Assembly: GCF_900046455.1 (NCBI RefSeq)
Contig: NZ_FCOT01000013.1
Location: 868,001 to 932,000, forward strand
Origin: Cellulomonas timonensis
GTDB taxonomy: Bacteria; Actinomycetota; Actinomycetes; Actinomycetales; Cellulomonadaceae
Direction of reading: 5' to 3'
Length of the DNA: 64,000 nucleotides
The stretch's first letter is position 1, and each line of letters opens with the position of its first letter. Of the stretch, positions 1 to 8,944 are shown one piece after another. The position numbers were made by a program, and so were the translations under genes. The notes under the pieces were generated by a model. That model had not been told where the DNA came from and did no database searches. It saw only the letters and a list, made by a program, of their open reading frames with translations.

Positions 1-891
1 GCCACCCAGCGAGGGCAGCGCGACGATGTCGGCGGAGGCCAGCAGCGCCGCCTTGTCCTCCTCTGCGACGAATCCGGGGAACGCGACGACGTCGCCGAGC
101 CCGAGCTCCACCGCGGAGCGCATCAGCCGCTCGCGCTGCGGACCCGTGCCCGCGAGGACCACCTCGAGGCCCGAGGGCAGCGCGCCCTGGCCCGCGAGCA
201 GCCCGAGCGCGTCGAGGAGGGCGCCGGCGCCCTTGCGCTCGACAAGCCTGCCGAGGAAGACCACGCGCGGCCCGTCGCTCGGGCTGTGGGCGGCGAGGGC
301 GGCCCGCCGGGCGGCGCGGAACGGCTCCAGGGCCACCGGGTTCGGCACGACCTGGCCGGCGACGCCGAACGCGCCGCGCATGAACTCCTCGGCTGCGCTC
401 GAGACGGCGAGCACCGCGTCGAGGCGGCGCATCTGCCGGCGCTGGACGAGGCCCAGCACGTGGGTCGCGGCGCGCGCGGCGAACGTCAACGGCAGGATGT
501 GGAACGTCACGACCACGGCGCTGCGCGCCGGCGCCCGGCGGATCACCCGCCCCGCGAGGAGCGGGCTGTACGGCATCTGCACGTGCACCACGTCGAGGTC
601 CAGCGCGAGGGCGGCGTCGACTGCCCGCGCGGACGCCCACCCGGGGGTGCTCAGCCGGTTGCCGTTGAAGCGGACGCTCACGTTCCGCGCCAGGTTGTGC
701 ACCTGGGCGAGGTCGGGGCGAGTCGTCGTGGACGTCAGGTAGTGGACGTCATGCCCCTGCGCGGCGAGCCAGCGGCCGAGGGTCAGGACGTTCTGCTGCA
801 CCCCGTCGGGCCGGTCCAAGGAGTCGTCGATGACCAGGCCGACGCGCAGCGGGCGCGGCAGCGGGACGGGGAGCGAGGGCGAATCGGCGAT
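1..891 (-). CDS. GT4-family glycosyltransferase, C-terminus cut by window edge
   Basis: Reading the minus strand from about position 891 to 1 gives an open GT-B glycosyltransferase. The N-terminus reads LRVGLVIDDSLDRPDGVQQ, typical of actinobacterial GT4 enzymes, and the nucleotide-sugar domain includes GPRVVFLGRLVERKGAGALL. The frame runs off the left edge, so the C-terminus is missing. The family transfers sugars from NDP-sugars or GDP-mannose to lipid or glycan acceptors at the cytoplasmic membrane; the substrate cannot be read here. The start is a problem. Between the in-frame stop at 901-903 and the first N-terminal strand there is no ATG, GTG or TTG. The candidates are an ATC at 889-891, placed 6 bases after a TAGCAT -10 box, and a CTG at 859-861. 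A TTG at 817-819 would remove the first beta strand. The gene is divergent from glgX. Confidence 0.85.
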   Translation of the reverse strand, partial: MADSPSLPVPLPRPLRVGLVIDDSLDRPDGVQQNVLTLGRWLAAQGHDVHYLTSTTTRPDLAQVHNLARNVSVRFNGNRLSTPGWASARAVDAALALDLDVVHVQMPYSPLLAGRVIRRAPARSAVVVTFHILPLTFAARAATHVLGLVQRRQMRRLDAVLAVSSAAEEFMRGAFGVAGQVVPNPVALEPFRAARRAALAAHSPSDGPRVVFLGRLVERKGAGALLDALGLLAGQGALPSGLEVVLAGTGPQRERLMRSAVELGLGDVVAFPGFVAEEDKAALLASADIVALPSLGG

Positions 892-989
892 GCGCTGATG
901 CTAGCAACAGGGCCGCGACGGGCAGATCCGCGCGGGCGAACACCCACGTCATCCTGCGCATCGGATCGTGCGCTGGCACTCTTGGGCGC

Positions 990-3182
990 ATGCAGATCTG
1001 GCCGGGGCGCCCCTACCCCCTCGGGGCGACCTTCGACGGCACGGGGACGAATTTCGCGCTGTTCTCCGAGGTGGCCGACCGGGTGGAGTTGTGCCTTGTC
1101 GACGCCGACGGGGTCGAGACACGGGTGGACCTCCCCGAGGTCGACGCGTTCGTGTGGCACGGGTACGTCCCCGCGCTGCAACCCGGCCAGCGCTACGGCT
1201 TCCGGGTGCACGGCCCGTACGAGCCCGCCGAGGGCCACCGCTGCAACGCGGCGAAGCTCCTGCTGGACCCGTACGCCAAGGCGATCGACGGGCAGGTCGA
1301 CGGCGACCCGTCACTGTTCTCCTACCGGTTCGGCGCGGAGGACGAGCGCAACGACGACGACTCGGCCGCCCACACGATGACGTCGGTGGTGGTCAACCCG
1401 TTCTTCGACTGGGGCCACGACCGCCCGCCGCGGCACGAGTACCACGACAGCGTGATCTACGAGGCGCATGTGCGGGGGCTGACCCAGCAGCACCCCGCGG
1501 TGCCGCCCGAGCTGCGCGGCACGTACAGCGCGATAGGCCACCCGGCCATCGTCGAGCACCTCACCACCCTGGGCGTCACGGCCGTGGAGCTGATGCCGGT
1601 GCACCAGTTCGTCGTGGACCCCGGCCTGGTCGACAAGGGGCTGAGCAACTACTGGGGCTACAACACCATCGGGTTCTTCGCCCCGCACAACGGCTACGCC
1701 GCCTACCCCGAGGCCGGACAGCAGGTGCAGGAGTTCAAGCAGATGGTCAAGGCGCTGCACGAGGCGGGCATCGAGGTGATCCTCGACGTGGTGTACAACC
1801 ACACCGCCGAGGGCAACCACCTGGGCCCGACCCTGAGCTTCCGCGGCATCGACAACGCCAACTACTACCGCCTGGTCGACGACGACCCGACCCACTACTT
1901 CGACACCACCGGCACGGGCAACTCCCTGCTGATGCGCTCCCCGCATGTGCTGCAGCTCGTCATGGACTCGCTGCGGTACTGGGTGCAGGAGATGCACGTC
2001 GACGGGTTCCGCTTCGACCTCGCCGCGACCCTGGCCCGCCAGTTCCACGAGGTCGACCGGCTCTCGGCGTTCTTCGACATCGTGCAGCAGGACCCGGTCA
2101 TCTCCCAGGTCAAGCTCATCGCCGAGCCGTGGGACCTGGGCGACGGCGGCTACCAGGTGGGCGGGTTCCCGCCGCTGTGGTCGGAGTGGAACGGCAAGTA
2201 CCGCGACACCGTCCGCGACTTCTGGCGCGGCGAGCCGTCCACCCTCGGGGAGTTCGCGAGCCGCCTGTCCGGGTCCTCCGACCTGTACGAGCACACCGGT
2301 CGCCGGCCCATCGCGTCGGTGAACTTCATCACCGCCCACGACGGGTTCACCCTCGCCGACCTCGTCTCCTACAACGAGAAGCACAACGAGGCGAACGGCG
2401 AGGGCAACCGCGACGGGGAGAGCCACAACCGCTCCTGGAACTGCGGCGCCGAGGGCCCCACGTCCGACAAGGAGATCCTGGACCTGCGCGCCCGGCAGCA
2501 GCGCAACTTCCTCACCACGCTGCTGCTGTCCCAGGGCGTGCCGATGATCTCCCACGGGGACGAGCTCGGGCGCACCCAGCAGGGCAACAACAACGTGTAC
2601 TGCCAGGACTCCCCGCTGTCCTGGGTGGACTGGGACCTCGACCCAGGGCGCACCGCGCTGCTCGACTTCACCCGCCAACTCGTCAAGTTGCGCCGCGAGC
2701 ACCCCGTGCTGCGCCGTAGGAGGTTCTTCGCGGGCGCGGCCGAGCATGGCGGCGAGTCCGACCTGCGGGACATCGCCTGGCTCACGCCCTCCGGCGGGCA
2801 CATGGAGGAGTCCGCGTGGCAGGCGGACCAGGCGCGGGCCGTGACGGTGTTCCTCAACGGCGAGGCCATCGCCGAGCCTGACGCGCGCGGCGAGGAGATC
2901 ATCGACGACAGCTTCCTGGTGCTGTTCAACGCCCAAGCCCAGCCGATGACGTTCACGCTGCCACCCGACGAGTACGGCCCCACCTGGACTGTGGTCGTCA
3001 ACACCGGCGGCCGATCCGACGAGGAGGCCGCGGTCGCGGCGGGCACGAGCCTGGAGGTGGCGGCCCGCTCCGTCGTGCTGCTCCCCCGCCCGCCAGTCGC
3101 CGCGACGCTCAGCGCCGAGGGCCAGGGCTCAGCCGCCCAGGCGAGCGCCGACGCCCGGACCGCGCGGAGGCGGCGCGCATGA
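990..3182 (+). CDS. glgX: Glycogen debranching enzyme GlgX/TreX
   Basis: A 730-residue GH13 isoamylase-type enzyme that hydrolyses alpha-1,6 branches of glycogen or phosphorylase-limit dextrin, releasing linear maltodextrins. The N-terminal CBM48-like domain (GATFDGTGTNFALFSEVADR) precedes the (beta/alpha)8 barrel. Barrel motifs are visible in order: DVVYNHT (region I), DGFRFDLA with the nucleophile Asp (II), LIAEPWD with the acid Glu (III) and NFITAHDG (IV). Its length matches the family. It is first in a tightly packed glgX-treY-treZ operon, overlapping treY by 4 bases (ATGA), which supports a role in feeding chains to trehalose synthesis rather than general glycogen turnover. A CACTCT -10-like box lies 7 bases before the ATG, so the mRNA may be leaderless. 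Confidence 0.95.
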   Translation: MQIWPGRPYPLGATFDGTGTNFALFSEVADRVELCLVDADGVETRVDLPEVDAFVWHGYVPALQPGQRYGFRVHGPYEPAEGHRCNAAKLLLDPYAKAIDGQVDGDPSLFSYRFGAEDERNDDDSAAHTMTSVVVNPFFDWGHDRPPRHEYHDSVIYEAHVRGLTQQHPAVPPELRGTYSAIGHPAIVEHLTTLGVTAVELMPVHQFVVDPGLVDKGLSNYWGYNTIGFFAPHNGYAAYPEAGQQVQEFKQMVKALHEAGIEVILDVVYNHTAEGNHLGPTLSFRGIDNANYYRLVDDDPTHYFDTTGTGNSLLMRSPHVLQLVMDSLRYWVQEMHVDGFRFDLAATLARQFHEVDRLSAFFDIVQQDPVISQVKLIAEPWDLGDGGYQVGGFPPLWSEWNGKYRDTVRDFWRGEPSTLGEFASRLSGSSDLYEHTGRRPIASVNFITAHDGFTLADLVSYNEKHNEANGEGNRDGESHNRSWNCGAEGPTSDKEILDLRARQQRNFLTTLLLSQGVPMISHGDELGRTQQGNNNVYCQDSPLSWVDWDLDPGRTALLDFTRQLVKLRREHPVLRRRRFFAGAAEHGGESDLRDIAWLTPSGGHMEESAWQADQARAVTVFLNGEAIAEPDARGEEIIDDSFLVLFNAQAQPMTFTLPPDEYGPTWTVVVNTGGRSDEEAAVAAGTSLEVAARSVVLLPRPPVAATLSAEGQGSAAQASADARTARRRRA

Positions 3183-5728
3183 GCGGGGAGGCGGCACGGG
3201 TGGCGGCCACGCCCGACGCGGAGCCCTGGGCCGGCACCCCAGCACGCCACATCCCCGGGCCGGGGCGGCCCGTCCCCGTCTCGACGTACCGCCTGCAGCT
3301 CGGGCCCGCCCTCACCTTCGCCGACGCCGCCGAGCAGGTCCCGTACCTCGCGTCCCTCGGCGTCACCCACGTGTACCTGTCGCCCGTGCTGGCCGCCGCG
3401 CCGGGCTCCGCGCACGGCTACGACGTGGTGGACCACAGCACCGTCTCCGAGGTGCTCGGCGGGATCGACGGGCTGCGGGCGCTCGCGGCCACCGCGCGCG
3501 CCGCCGGCCTGGGCCTGGTGCTGGACATCGTGCCCAACCACATGGCGGTGCCCACCCCCGCGTGGCACAACTCCGCCCTGTGGTCGGTGCTGGCCCAGGG
3601 GCCCGCCTCGCCGTTCGCGCGCTGGTTCGACGTGGACTGGACGGCCGGCGAGGGCGCGCTGCTGATGCCCGTGCTGGGCGACCGGATCGGCGCCGTGATC
3701 ACCCGTGGCGAGCTGGCCCTCGACGAGATCGACGTGCCCGGCGCGGGCCCGCAACGGGTGTTGCGCTACTACGACCATGTCTTCCCGCTGCGGCCCGGCA
3801 CCGAGCATCTGCCGCTGGCCGAGCTGGTCGAGCGCCAGCACTACCGCCTGGCGTACTGGCGGGTCGCGGACGAGGAGCTGAACTACCGGCGCTTCTTCGA
3901 CATCGACACCCTCGCGGCAGTGCGCGTCGAGGACCCGGAGGTCTTCGACGCCACGCACGCGCTGATCCTGGAACTGGTGCGGGACGGGACTGTCGACGGG
4001 CTCCGGGTGGACCACCCCGACGGCCTGGCCGACCCGGCCGGCTACCTGGAGCGGCTGCGGGAGCGCACCGACGGCGCCTGGGTGGTCGTCGAGAAGATCC
4101 TGGAGGGCGACGAGGAGCTCCCGGCGGGGTGGGCGACGGCCGGGTCCACCGGCTACGACACGCTGTGGCGCGTCCAGCAGGCCTTCGTCGACCCTGGCGG
4201 CGCCGCCGAGCTGGGCGCGCTCATGCACCGCCTGACGGGCGACACGTCCGACGCGCTGCCCGCGATCATCGAGGAGTCCAAGCGCGAGGTCGTCGCCGGC
4301 CCCCTGTACGCCGAGGTGCACCGCATCACGGACCTCGCGGCGGACATCTGCCACGACGACCTGCGACTGCGGGACCACACCTGGCGCGCGCTGCACGACT
4401 GCCTCGCCGAGCTGCTGGTCGCGTTCGACAGGTACCGGGCCTACGTGGTCCCCGGGCAGCCGCCGGACGACGCGTCGCTCCAGGCGATGCAGGCCGCCCA
4501 GCGCCGCGCGGCCGAGAGGCTGCCCGCGGAACGGGCGCCCACCCTCGAGGTGGTGGTCGAGCTCCTGCTCGGACGGGAGGCCGGCAGTGCGGGCCGCACC
4601 CGGGAGGCGCAGCGGGACGAGCTCGTCGTGCGGTTCCAGCAGACCTGCGGGGCGGTGATGGCCAAGGGCGTGGAGGACACCGCGTACTACCGCTGGACGC
4701 AGCTCGTGTCGCTGTGCGAGGTCGGCGGGGAGCCTGAGCGCTTCTCGCTGGCGCCCTCCGAGCTCGCGTCGTGGGCGGCGCGCGCCGGGCGCTGGACCCC
4801 GCTGGGCATGACGGCCTCGACGACGCACGACACCAAGCGGACCGAGGACACCCGCACCCGCATCGACGTGCTGTCGGAGCTGCCGCATGAGTGGGCGGCC
4901 CTCGTCGAGGAGCTCAGGGAGCGGTCCGCGCCCTACCGCAGCGCGCTGCTCGATGGGCGCACCGAGAACCTGCTGTGGCAGACGCTCGCGGGCACGTGGA
5001 CCGAGGACGGCCCCATCGCCGTCGACAGGCTCACGGACTACCTGCTCAAGGCGGTGCGGGAGGCCAAGACGCACACGTCGTGGGTGGACCCGGACGCCGA
5101 GTACGAGGACGCCGTGGTGGTGACGGCCCGCGCGGCGCGCGCCGACCCCGCCGTGGGGGTGCTGCTCGCCGGGTGGGAGGAGCGCACTCGGCCGGCGGTA
5201 CGGGCCGCCACCCTCGGCGCGAAGCTCGTGCAGTTGACACTGCCGGGCGTCGCGGACGTCTACCAGGGCACCGAGGCGCCCGTCGTGGCGCTCGTCGACC
5301 CCGACAACCGCCGACCGGTGCCCGCCGCCGAGCTCGCCGAACGGCTGCGCCGGCTCGACGCGGGTGCGGGCGCGCGGGACCTCGCCGACGAGAAGCTGTG
5401 GGTGACCGCCCAGGCCCTGCGCACCCGACGCGACCTGGCCGACGCGTTCACCGGGCCGCACGCCGGCTTCGTGCCGCTCGCGCACTCCTCCGACCACGCC
5501 CTGACGTTCGCGCGCACCACTGCCGGGCAGGCCCGTGTGGTCGTGGTCGCCACCAGGCTCGCGGCCTCCCTGGACCGCCTCGGCGGCTGGGGCGAGCACA
5601 CCGTGGCACTTCCCGAGGGCCGGTGGCGCGACGTCCTCACCGACCGGCGCACCGAGGGCGGACTGCGCCGAGTCGCCGACCTGCTGCAGAAGCTGCCCCT
5701 CGCCCTGCTGGTCCGGGCGGAGGACTAG
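3179..5728 (+). CDS. treY: Maltooligosyltrehalose synthase TreY
   Basis: An 849-residue GH13 enzyme that isomerises the reducing-end alpha-1,4 bond of a maltooligosaccharide into an alpha-1,1 bond, giving maltooligosyl trehalose. Typical TreY sequences are visible: VSTYRLQL near residue 35, then YLSPVLAAAPGSAHGYDVVD, LDIVPNHMA, GLRVDHPDGLADP with the nucleophile Asp, VVVEKILEGDEELP with the catalytic Glu, and STTHDTKRTEDTRTRI. The large insertion in the barrel that marks TreY is present. It overlaps glgX by 4 bases and treZ by 1 base, so the three are almost certainly co-transcribed and translationally coupled. The product is soluble and cytoplasmic. Confidence 0.96.
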   Translation: MSGEAARVAATPDAEPWAGTPARHIPGPGRPVPVSTYRLQLGPALTFADAAEQVPYLASLGVTHVYLSPVLAAAPGSAHGYDVVDHSTVSEVLGGIDGLRALAATARAAGLGLVLDIVPNHMAVPTPAWHNSALWSVLAQGPASPFARWFDVDWTAGEGALLMPVLGDRIGAVITRGELALDEIDVPGAGPQRVLRYYDHVFPLRPGTEHLPLAELVERQHYRLAYWRVADEELNYRRFFDIDTLAAVRVEDPEVFDATHALILELVRDGTVDGLRVDHPDGLADPAGYLERLRERTDGAWVVVEKILEGDEELPAGWATAGSTGYDTLWRVQQAFVDPGGAAELGALMHRLTGDTSDALPAIIEESKREVVAGPLYAEVHRITDLAADICHDDLRLRDHTWRALHDCLAELLVAFDRYRAYVVPGQPPDDASLQAMQAAQRRAAERLPAERAPTLEVVVELLLGREAGSAGRTREAQRDELVVRFQQTCGAVMAKGVEDTAYYRWTQLVSLCEVGGEPERFSLAPSELASWAARAGRWTPLGMTASTTHDTKRTEDTRTRIDVLSELPHEWAALVEELRERSAPYRSALLDGRTENLLWQTLAGTWTEDGPIAVDRLTDYLLKAVREAKTHTSWVDPDAEYEDAVVVTARAARADPAVGVLLAGWEERTRPAVRAATLGAKLVQLTLPGVADVYQGTEAPVVALVDPDNRRPVPAAELAERLRRLDAGAGARDLADEKLWVTAQALRTRRDLADAFTGPHAGFVPLAHSSDHALTFARTTAGQARVVVVATRLAASLDRLGGWGEHTVALPEGRWRDVLTDRRTEGGLRRVADLLQKLPLALLVRAED

Positions 5729-7521
5729 TGCGGCCGCGCGTGTGGGCGCCCCGGGCGCGGGAGGTCGCGCTCGACCTGCCGCGTGAGGGCCGCCGCGTCC
5801 CGCTGCGGCAGGCCGGCGACGGCTGGTGGGAGGCCGATCTGGACCTCGCCCCGGGCGTCCGCCACGCCTACGCGGTGGACGGCGCTCCCCCGCATGCCGA
5901 TCCCCGCGCCGAGCGGCTCCCCGAGGGCGTGCACGGCCCCGCCGAGGCCTTCGACGCGACGGCGTTCGCCTGGACCGACACCGGATGGCTGGGCCTCGAC
6001 GCGCGCGGCGCGATCCTCTACGAGCTGCATGTCGGCACGTTCACCGAGCGGGGCACGCTCGACGCGGCGATCGAGCATCTCGACGACCTCGTCGCCCTGG
6101 GCGTCGACATGGTGGAGCTCATGCCGCTCGCCTCCTTCAACGGCGAGCACGGCTGGGGCTACGACGGCGTGTCCCTGTACTCGGTGCACGAGCCCTACGG
6201 CGGCCCGCGCGCGCTGCAGCGCTTCGTGGACGCCGCGCACGCCCACGGCATGGGCGTGTGCCTCGACGTGGTCCACAACCACCTGGGCCCGTCCGGCAAC
6301 TACCTCGGCGCTTTTGGGCCCTACCTCACCGACGCCCACCACACGCCGTGGGGAGCCGCGGTCAACCTCGACCAAGACGGCTCCCACGAGGTGCGCCGAT
6401 GGATCTGCGACAGCGCGCTGCGGTGGCTGCGCGACTTCCACGTCGACGCGCTGCGGCTCGACGCCGTGCACGCCCTGGTGGACGACTCCCCCCAGCACCT
6501 GCTCGCCCAGCTCTCCGTGGAGGTCGCCGACCTCGCCGCCGAGCTGGGCCGCCCGCTGTCGCTCATCGCCGAGAGCGACCTCAACGACCCCGTCGCGATC
6601 CTGCCCGTCGCACAGGGCGGCTGGGGGATGACAGCGCAGTGGGCCGACGACGTGCACCACGCCATCCACGCGCTCGTCACCGGCGAGCGGCACGGCTACT
6701 ACGTCGACTTCGGCTCCCCGCAGACGCTCCGCAAGGCCCTCACCCAGGTCTTCGTGCATGACGGCGGCTGGTCGGCCTTCCGCGGGCGGCATTGGGGGCG
6801 GCCGCTGCCACCGGGAACCGACGGCCACCAGTTCGTCGTGTCCGCCTCCAACCACGACCAGGTCGGCAACCGCGCTCTCGGCGACCGGCCCTCCGCGCGG
6901 CTGGATCCGGGGGCGCTCGCGGTCGAGGCCGCGCTCGTGCTGCTGTCCCCGTTCACGCCCATGCTCTTCATGGGCGAGGAGTGGGGCGCGCGCACGCCGT
7001 GGCTGTACTTCACCGACCACCCCGAGCCCGAGCTCGCCGACGCCGTCCGCTCGGGGCGCCGCGGGGAGTTCGGCGGCCACGGGTGGGAGGAGCTGTACGG
7101 GGGTGTGGTGGAGCCGCCCGACCCGCAGGCCCGATCGACCTTCGAGGCGAGCCGCCTCGACCGCGGGGAGCTGCGCGACGCCGGCCACGCGCGCCTGCTG
7201 GACTGGCACCGGCAGCTCATCGCGCTGCGCCGCGCGGAGCCGGAGCTGTCCGCGGGGGATCTCACGGCCACCCGGGTGCGGTTCGAGGACGCTCCGGCGG
7301 ACCAGGCATCGTCGGGCTGGCAGGGCTGGCTGGTCGTCGAGCGCGGCGGCGCGCGCGTCGTGGTGAACCTGGCCGAGGAGGAGCGGCGCGTCCCGCTCCA
7401 GTCGAGCCGTCCGCTCGAGGTGCGCGCGGCGTGGTCGCCGGTGCGCGTGGAGCCGCCAGCGGCCGATGACGAGTCTGGCCATGTCGTCCTGCCCGGGCGC
7501 AGCGTCGTCGTCCTGGCGTGA
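5728..7521 (+). CDS. treZ: Malto-oligosyltrehalose trehalohydrolase TreZ
   Basis: A 597-residue GH13 enzyme that cleaves trehalose from maltooligosyl trehalose, completing the glgX/treY/treZ route. A GTG start at 5728 is chosen because it overlaps the treY TAG by one base and gives the expected N-terminus (VRPRVWAPRAREVALDL). The open frame itself continues upstream into treY. Motifs in order: YELHVGTFTERGTLDAAI, GVCLDVVHNHLGPSGNYL, DALRLDAVHAL, LIAESDLNDP and SASNHDQVGNRALGDR. It ends 17 bases from the convergent zapE stop and no clear terminator is visible between them. Trehalose from this operon is expected to serve as a compatible solute and carbon store. Confidence 0.96.
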   Translation: MRPRVWAPRAREVALDLPREGRRVPLRQAGDGWWEADLDLAPGVRHAYAVDGAPPHADPRAERLPEGVHGPAEAFDATAFAWTDTGWLGLDARGAILYELHVGTFTERGTLDAAIEHLDDLVALGVDMVELMPLASFNGEHGWGYDGVSLYSVHEPYGGPRALQRFVDAAHAHGMGVCLDVVHNHLGPSGNYLGAFGPYLTDAHHTPWGAAVNLDQDGSHEVRRWICDSALRWLRDFHVDALRLDAVHALVDDSPQHLLAQLSVEVADLAAELGRPLSLIAESDLNDPVAILPVAQGGWGMTAQWADDVHHAIHALVTGERHGYYVDFGSPQTLRKALTQVFVHDGGWSAFRGRHWGRPLPPGTDGHQFVVSASNHDQVGNRALGDRPSARLDPGALAVEAALVLLSPFTPMLFMGEEWGARTPWLYFTDHPEPELADAVRSGRRGEFGGHGWEELYGGVVEPPDPQARSTFEASRLDRGELRDAGHARLLDWHRQLIALRRAEPELSAGDLTATRVRFEDAPADQASSGWQGWLVVERGGARVVVNLAEEERRVPLQSSRPLEVRAAWSPVRVEPPAADDESGHVVLPGRSVVVLA

Positions 7522-7537
7522 GCCCGGCGTCCTCCGG

Positions 7538-8572
7538 CTACAGCAGCGCGCGGCCGGCCTCGGCGAGGGAGCCAAGCCGTGACAGCGCACGGTGGTACTT
7601 CTTGCGGTAGCCGCCGCGGAGCATCTCCGGGGTGAACAGGTGCTCGGCTCCCCCACCGCCGAGCAGCACCGGCACGTCCCGGTCGTAGAGGCGGTCCACC
7701 AGCACCACGAGGCGCAGCGCCACGTCCTGCGCCTGCACGGGGCCGACGCCCGTGACGGCGACCAGCCGCACGCCGTCGAGCAGCGCGCCGTAACGGCTGG
7801 GGTGCACGGTGGCGAGATGGGCGACGAGGTCGGCGAAGGAGTCGAGCGTGGCCCCGGGCGCCGAGGCGGCGGCCCGCCGGACGGCGTCGTCGTCGAGGCC
7901 GGCGCCACCTGTCGACAGCGCGCGGTGGCGGTAGTCCTCGCCGTCGACCCGCAGCACCTCGAAGCGGTCGGCCAGTGCCTGGATCTCGCGGAGGAAGTCG
8001 TCTGCGGCGAAGCGCCCCTCCCCCAATGAGCCCGGGAGCGTGTTCGAGGTGGCCGCCAGGGCGACGCCCCTGTCGGCGAGCTCGCGCAGCAGCCGGGCCA
8101 TGAGCACCGTGTCGCCCGGGTCGTCGAGCTCGAACTCGTCGATGCACACCAGGCGGCGCGCGGCGAGGGCCTCGACCGTGGGCAGGAAGCCCAGCGCCCC
8201 GACCAGGTTCGTGTACTCCACGAACGTGCCGTACGCGGTCGGCCCGCCCACGGCATGAGCCAGCGAGGCCAGCAGGCGGGTCTTGCCGACGCCGAACCCC
8301 CCGTCCAGGTAGATCGCCGGCGGGGCGCCCGCTCGCCGTCGCCGCCACCAGGAGCCGGAGCGCCCGCCGGTCAGCTCGCCGGCGACCGCGCGCAGCCGGT
8401 CGAGCACCGCCTGCTGGCTGGGGTAGGAGGCGTCGGGGCGGTAGGTGGCGAAGGACTCGTCCGCGAAGTGGCGCGGGGGCACGAGCTCGGCCAGGAGCCT
8501 GTCGACGGGGACCTGGGGCCGCCGTGCCGCGAGGCTCGCCGGCTGGGTGGCGGGGGCGTCCGTCGATGTCAC
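7538..8572 (-). CDS. zapE: Cell division protein ZapE-family ATPase (AFG1-like)
   Basis: About 344 residues with an AFG1/ZapE P-loop ATPase: Walker A YLDGGFGVGKTRLL, Walker B RLVCIDEFELDDPGDT, sensor region VALAATSNTLPG. In E. coli ZapE destabilises FtsZ polymers; mitochondrial AFG1 acts in respiratory-complex quality control. The actinobacterial role is untested. A GTG at 8570-8572 is chosen because a TAGGCT -10 box sits 8 bases upstream, a leaderless arrangement. The frame is open further upstream to 8686 but through a 41-bp tandem duplication that is unlikely to be coding. Convergent with treZ, divergent from the sulfur operon. Confidence 0.85.
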   Translation of the reverse strand: MTSTDAPATQPASLAARRPQVPVDRLLAELVPPRHFADESFATYRPDASYPSQQAVLDRLRAVAGELTGGRSGSWWRRRRAGAPPAIYLDGGFGVGKTRLLASLAHAVGGPTAYGTFVEYTNLVGALGFLPTVEALAARRLVCIDEFELDDPGDTVLMARLLRELADRGVALAATSNTLPGSLGEGRFAADDFLREIQALADRFEVLRVDGEDYRHRALSTGGAGLDDDAVRRAAASAPGATLDSFADLVAHLATVHPSRYGALLDGVRLVAVTGVGPVQAQDVALRLVVLVDRLYDRDVPVLLGGGGAEHLFTPEMLRGGYRKKYHRALSRLGSLAEAGRALL

Positions 8573-8649
8573 GAGCGCTGAGCCTACGGGGCGCCGCACG
8601 GGGCGAGGGTCACGAGCGCTGAGCCTACGGGGCGCCGCACGGGGCGAGG
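8568..8649. repeat. Perfect 41-bp tandem duplication over the zapE promoter and start
   Basis: Bases 8568-8608 and 8609-8649 are identical. On the minus strand each copy carries the TAGGCT -10 box followed 8 bases later by a GTG. The proximal GTG (8572) starts zapE. The distal GTG (8613) opens a 9-codon frame that ends at the TAG inside the proximal -10 box. Confidence 0.95.
8581..8586 (-). promoter_or_regulatory. -10 box TAGGCT for zapE
   Basis: On the minus strand TAGGCT lies 8 bases before the GTG at 8572, consistent with a leaderless transcript. A second identical copy sits at 8622-8627 because of the 41-bp duplication. Confidence 0.6.
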
Positions 8650-8743
8650 GCGGGTGGCCACGCGGGCCGTCCCGGTTGTCGGGCACCGAGTCTCACCATG
8701 CGGGCACGGGCTGCCATCTGCCACCTGGCTCTGTCAGCCTCAT

Positions 8744-8848
8744 ATGGTGCATTCGTCCCCGTGTGTCCCGCAGCGCCACCTTCGTGGTGACGCCGCGGCG
8801 TGCTGTCGGGCCCTGTGCTGTCTGGGCGCCTGTCCTCGGAGCGCGTGA
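8744..8848 (+). CDS. Cysteine-rich leader peptide (candidate cysteine attenuator)
   Basis: A 34-codon frame ending 96 bases before sirA. Its last third reads AACCRALCCLGACPRSA, with five Cys codons in eleven residues plus one earlier Cys at residue 7. Start candidates are ATG 8744 or the adjacent GTG 8747; the same frame is open further upstream to 8654. Short ORFs with clustered Cys codons upstream of cysteine-biosynthesis operons are known in mycobacteria as cysteine-responsive attenuators. Position and content match that class. The peptide itself probably has no function; ribosome movement over the Cys codons would be the signal. No convincing promoter could be fixed, and a CAGCCT 6 bases before the GTG is only weakly -10-like. 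Confidence 0.65.
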   Translation: MVHSSPCVPQRHLRGDAAACCRALCCLGACPRSA

Positions 8849-8941
8849 CTCGCTCGTCCCAGTTGTCGGGCGCGCGGCGCCCGCACCGCCGCCCACGGGT
8901 GGCTGACGAGCCCGCACGTCCCCGAACCCCGGAGGTGGCGC
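8773..8941 (+). promoter_or_regulatory. Leader RNA of the sulfur operon with SD-sequestering duplex
   Basis: GCGCCACCTTCG at 8773-8784, inside the Cys-rich leader ORF, is complementary over 12 positions (one G-U) to CGGAGGTGGCGC at 8930-8941, which contains the whole sirA Shine-Dalgarno GGAGG. A second hairpin, CGGGCGC/GCGCCCG with a 3-base loop, occupies 8867-8883 just after the leader stop codon. A competing local hairpin (CACC/GGTG around TTCGT) can use the same anti-SD bases. Translation of the leader should therefore influence access to the sirA start. Which cysteine state opens it cannot be decided by eye. Confidence 0.6.
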
Positions 8942-8944
8942 CAG

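Noticed and set aside
26-1380. Plus-strand frames at 26-742 and 286-1380
   Set aside because: The minus strand encodes a clear GT4 glycosyltransferase; the plus frames are Arg/Ala-rich shadows.
2369-5599. Very long minus-strand open frame (1076 codons) opposite glgX/treY
   Set aside because: Low-complexity Arg/Gly/His/Pro composition and no family similarity; it is an antisense shadow of treY and glgX, which carry all catalytic motifs.
8654-8743. Longer version of the Cys-rich leader ORF starting at 8654
   Set aside because: The frame is open, but the extra 30 codons lie close to the divergent zapE promoter and show no leader-like feature; a start at 8744 or 8747 is more economical, though not proven.
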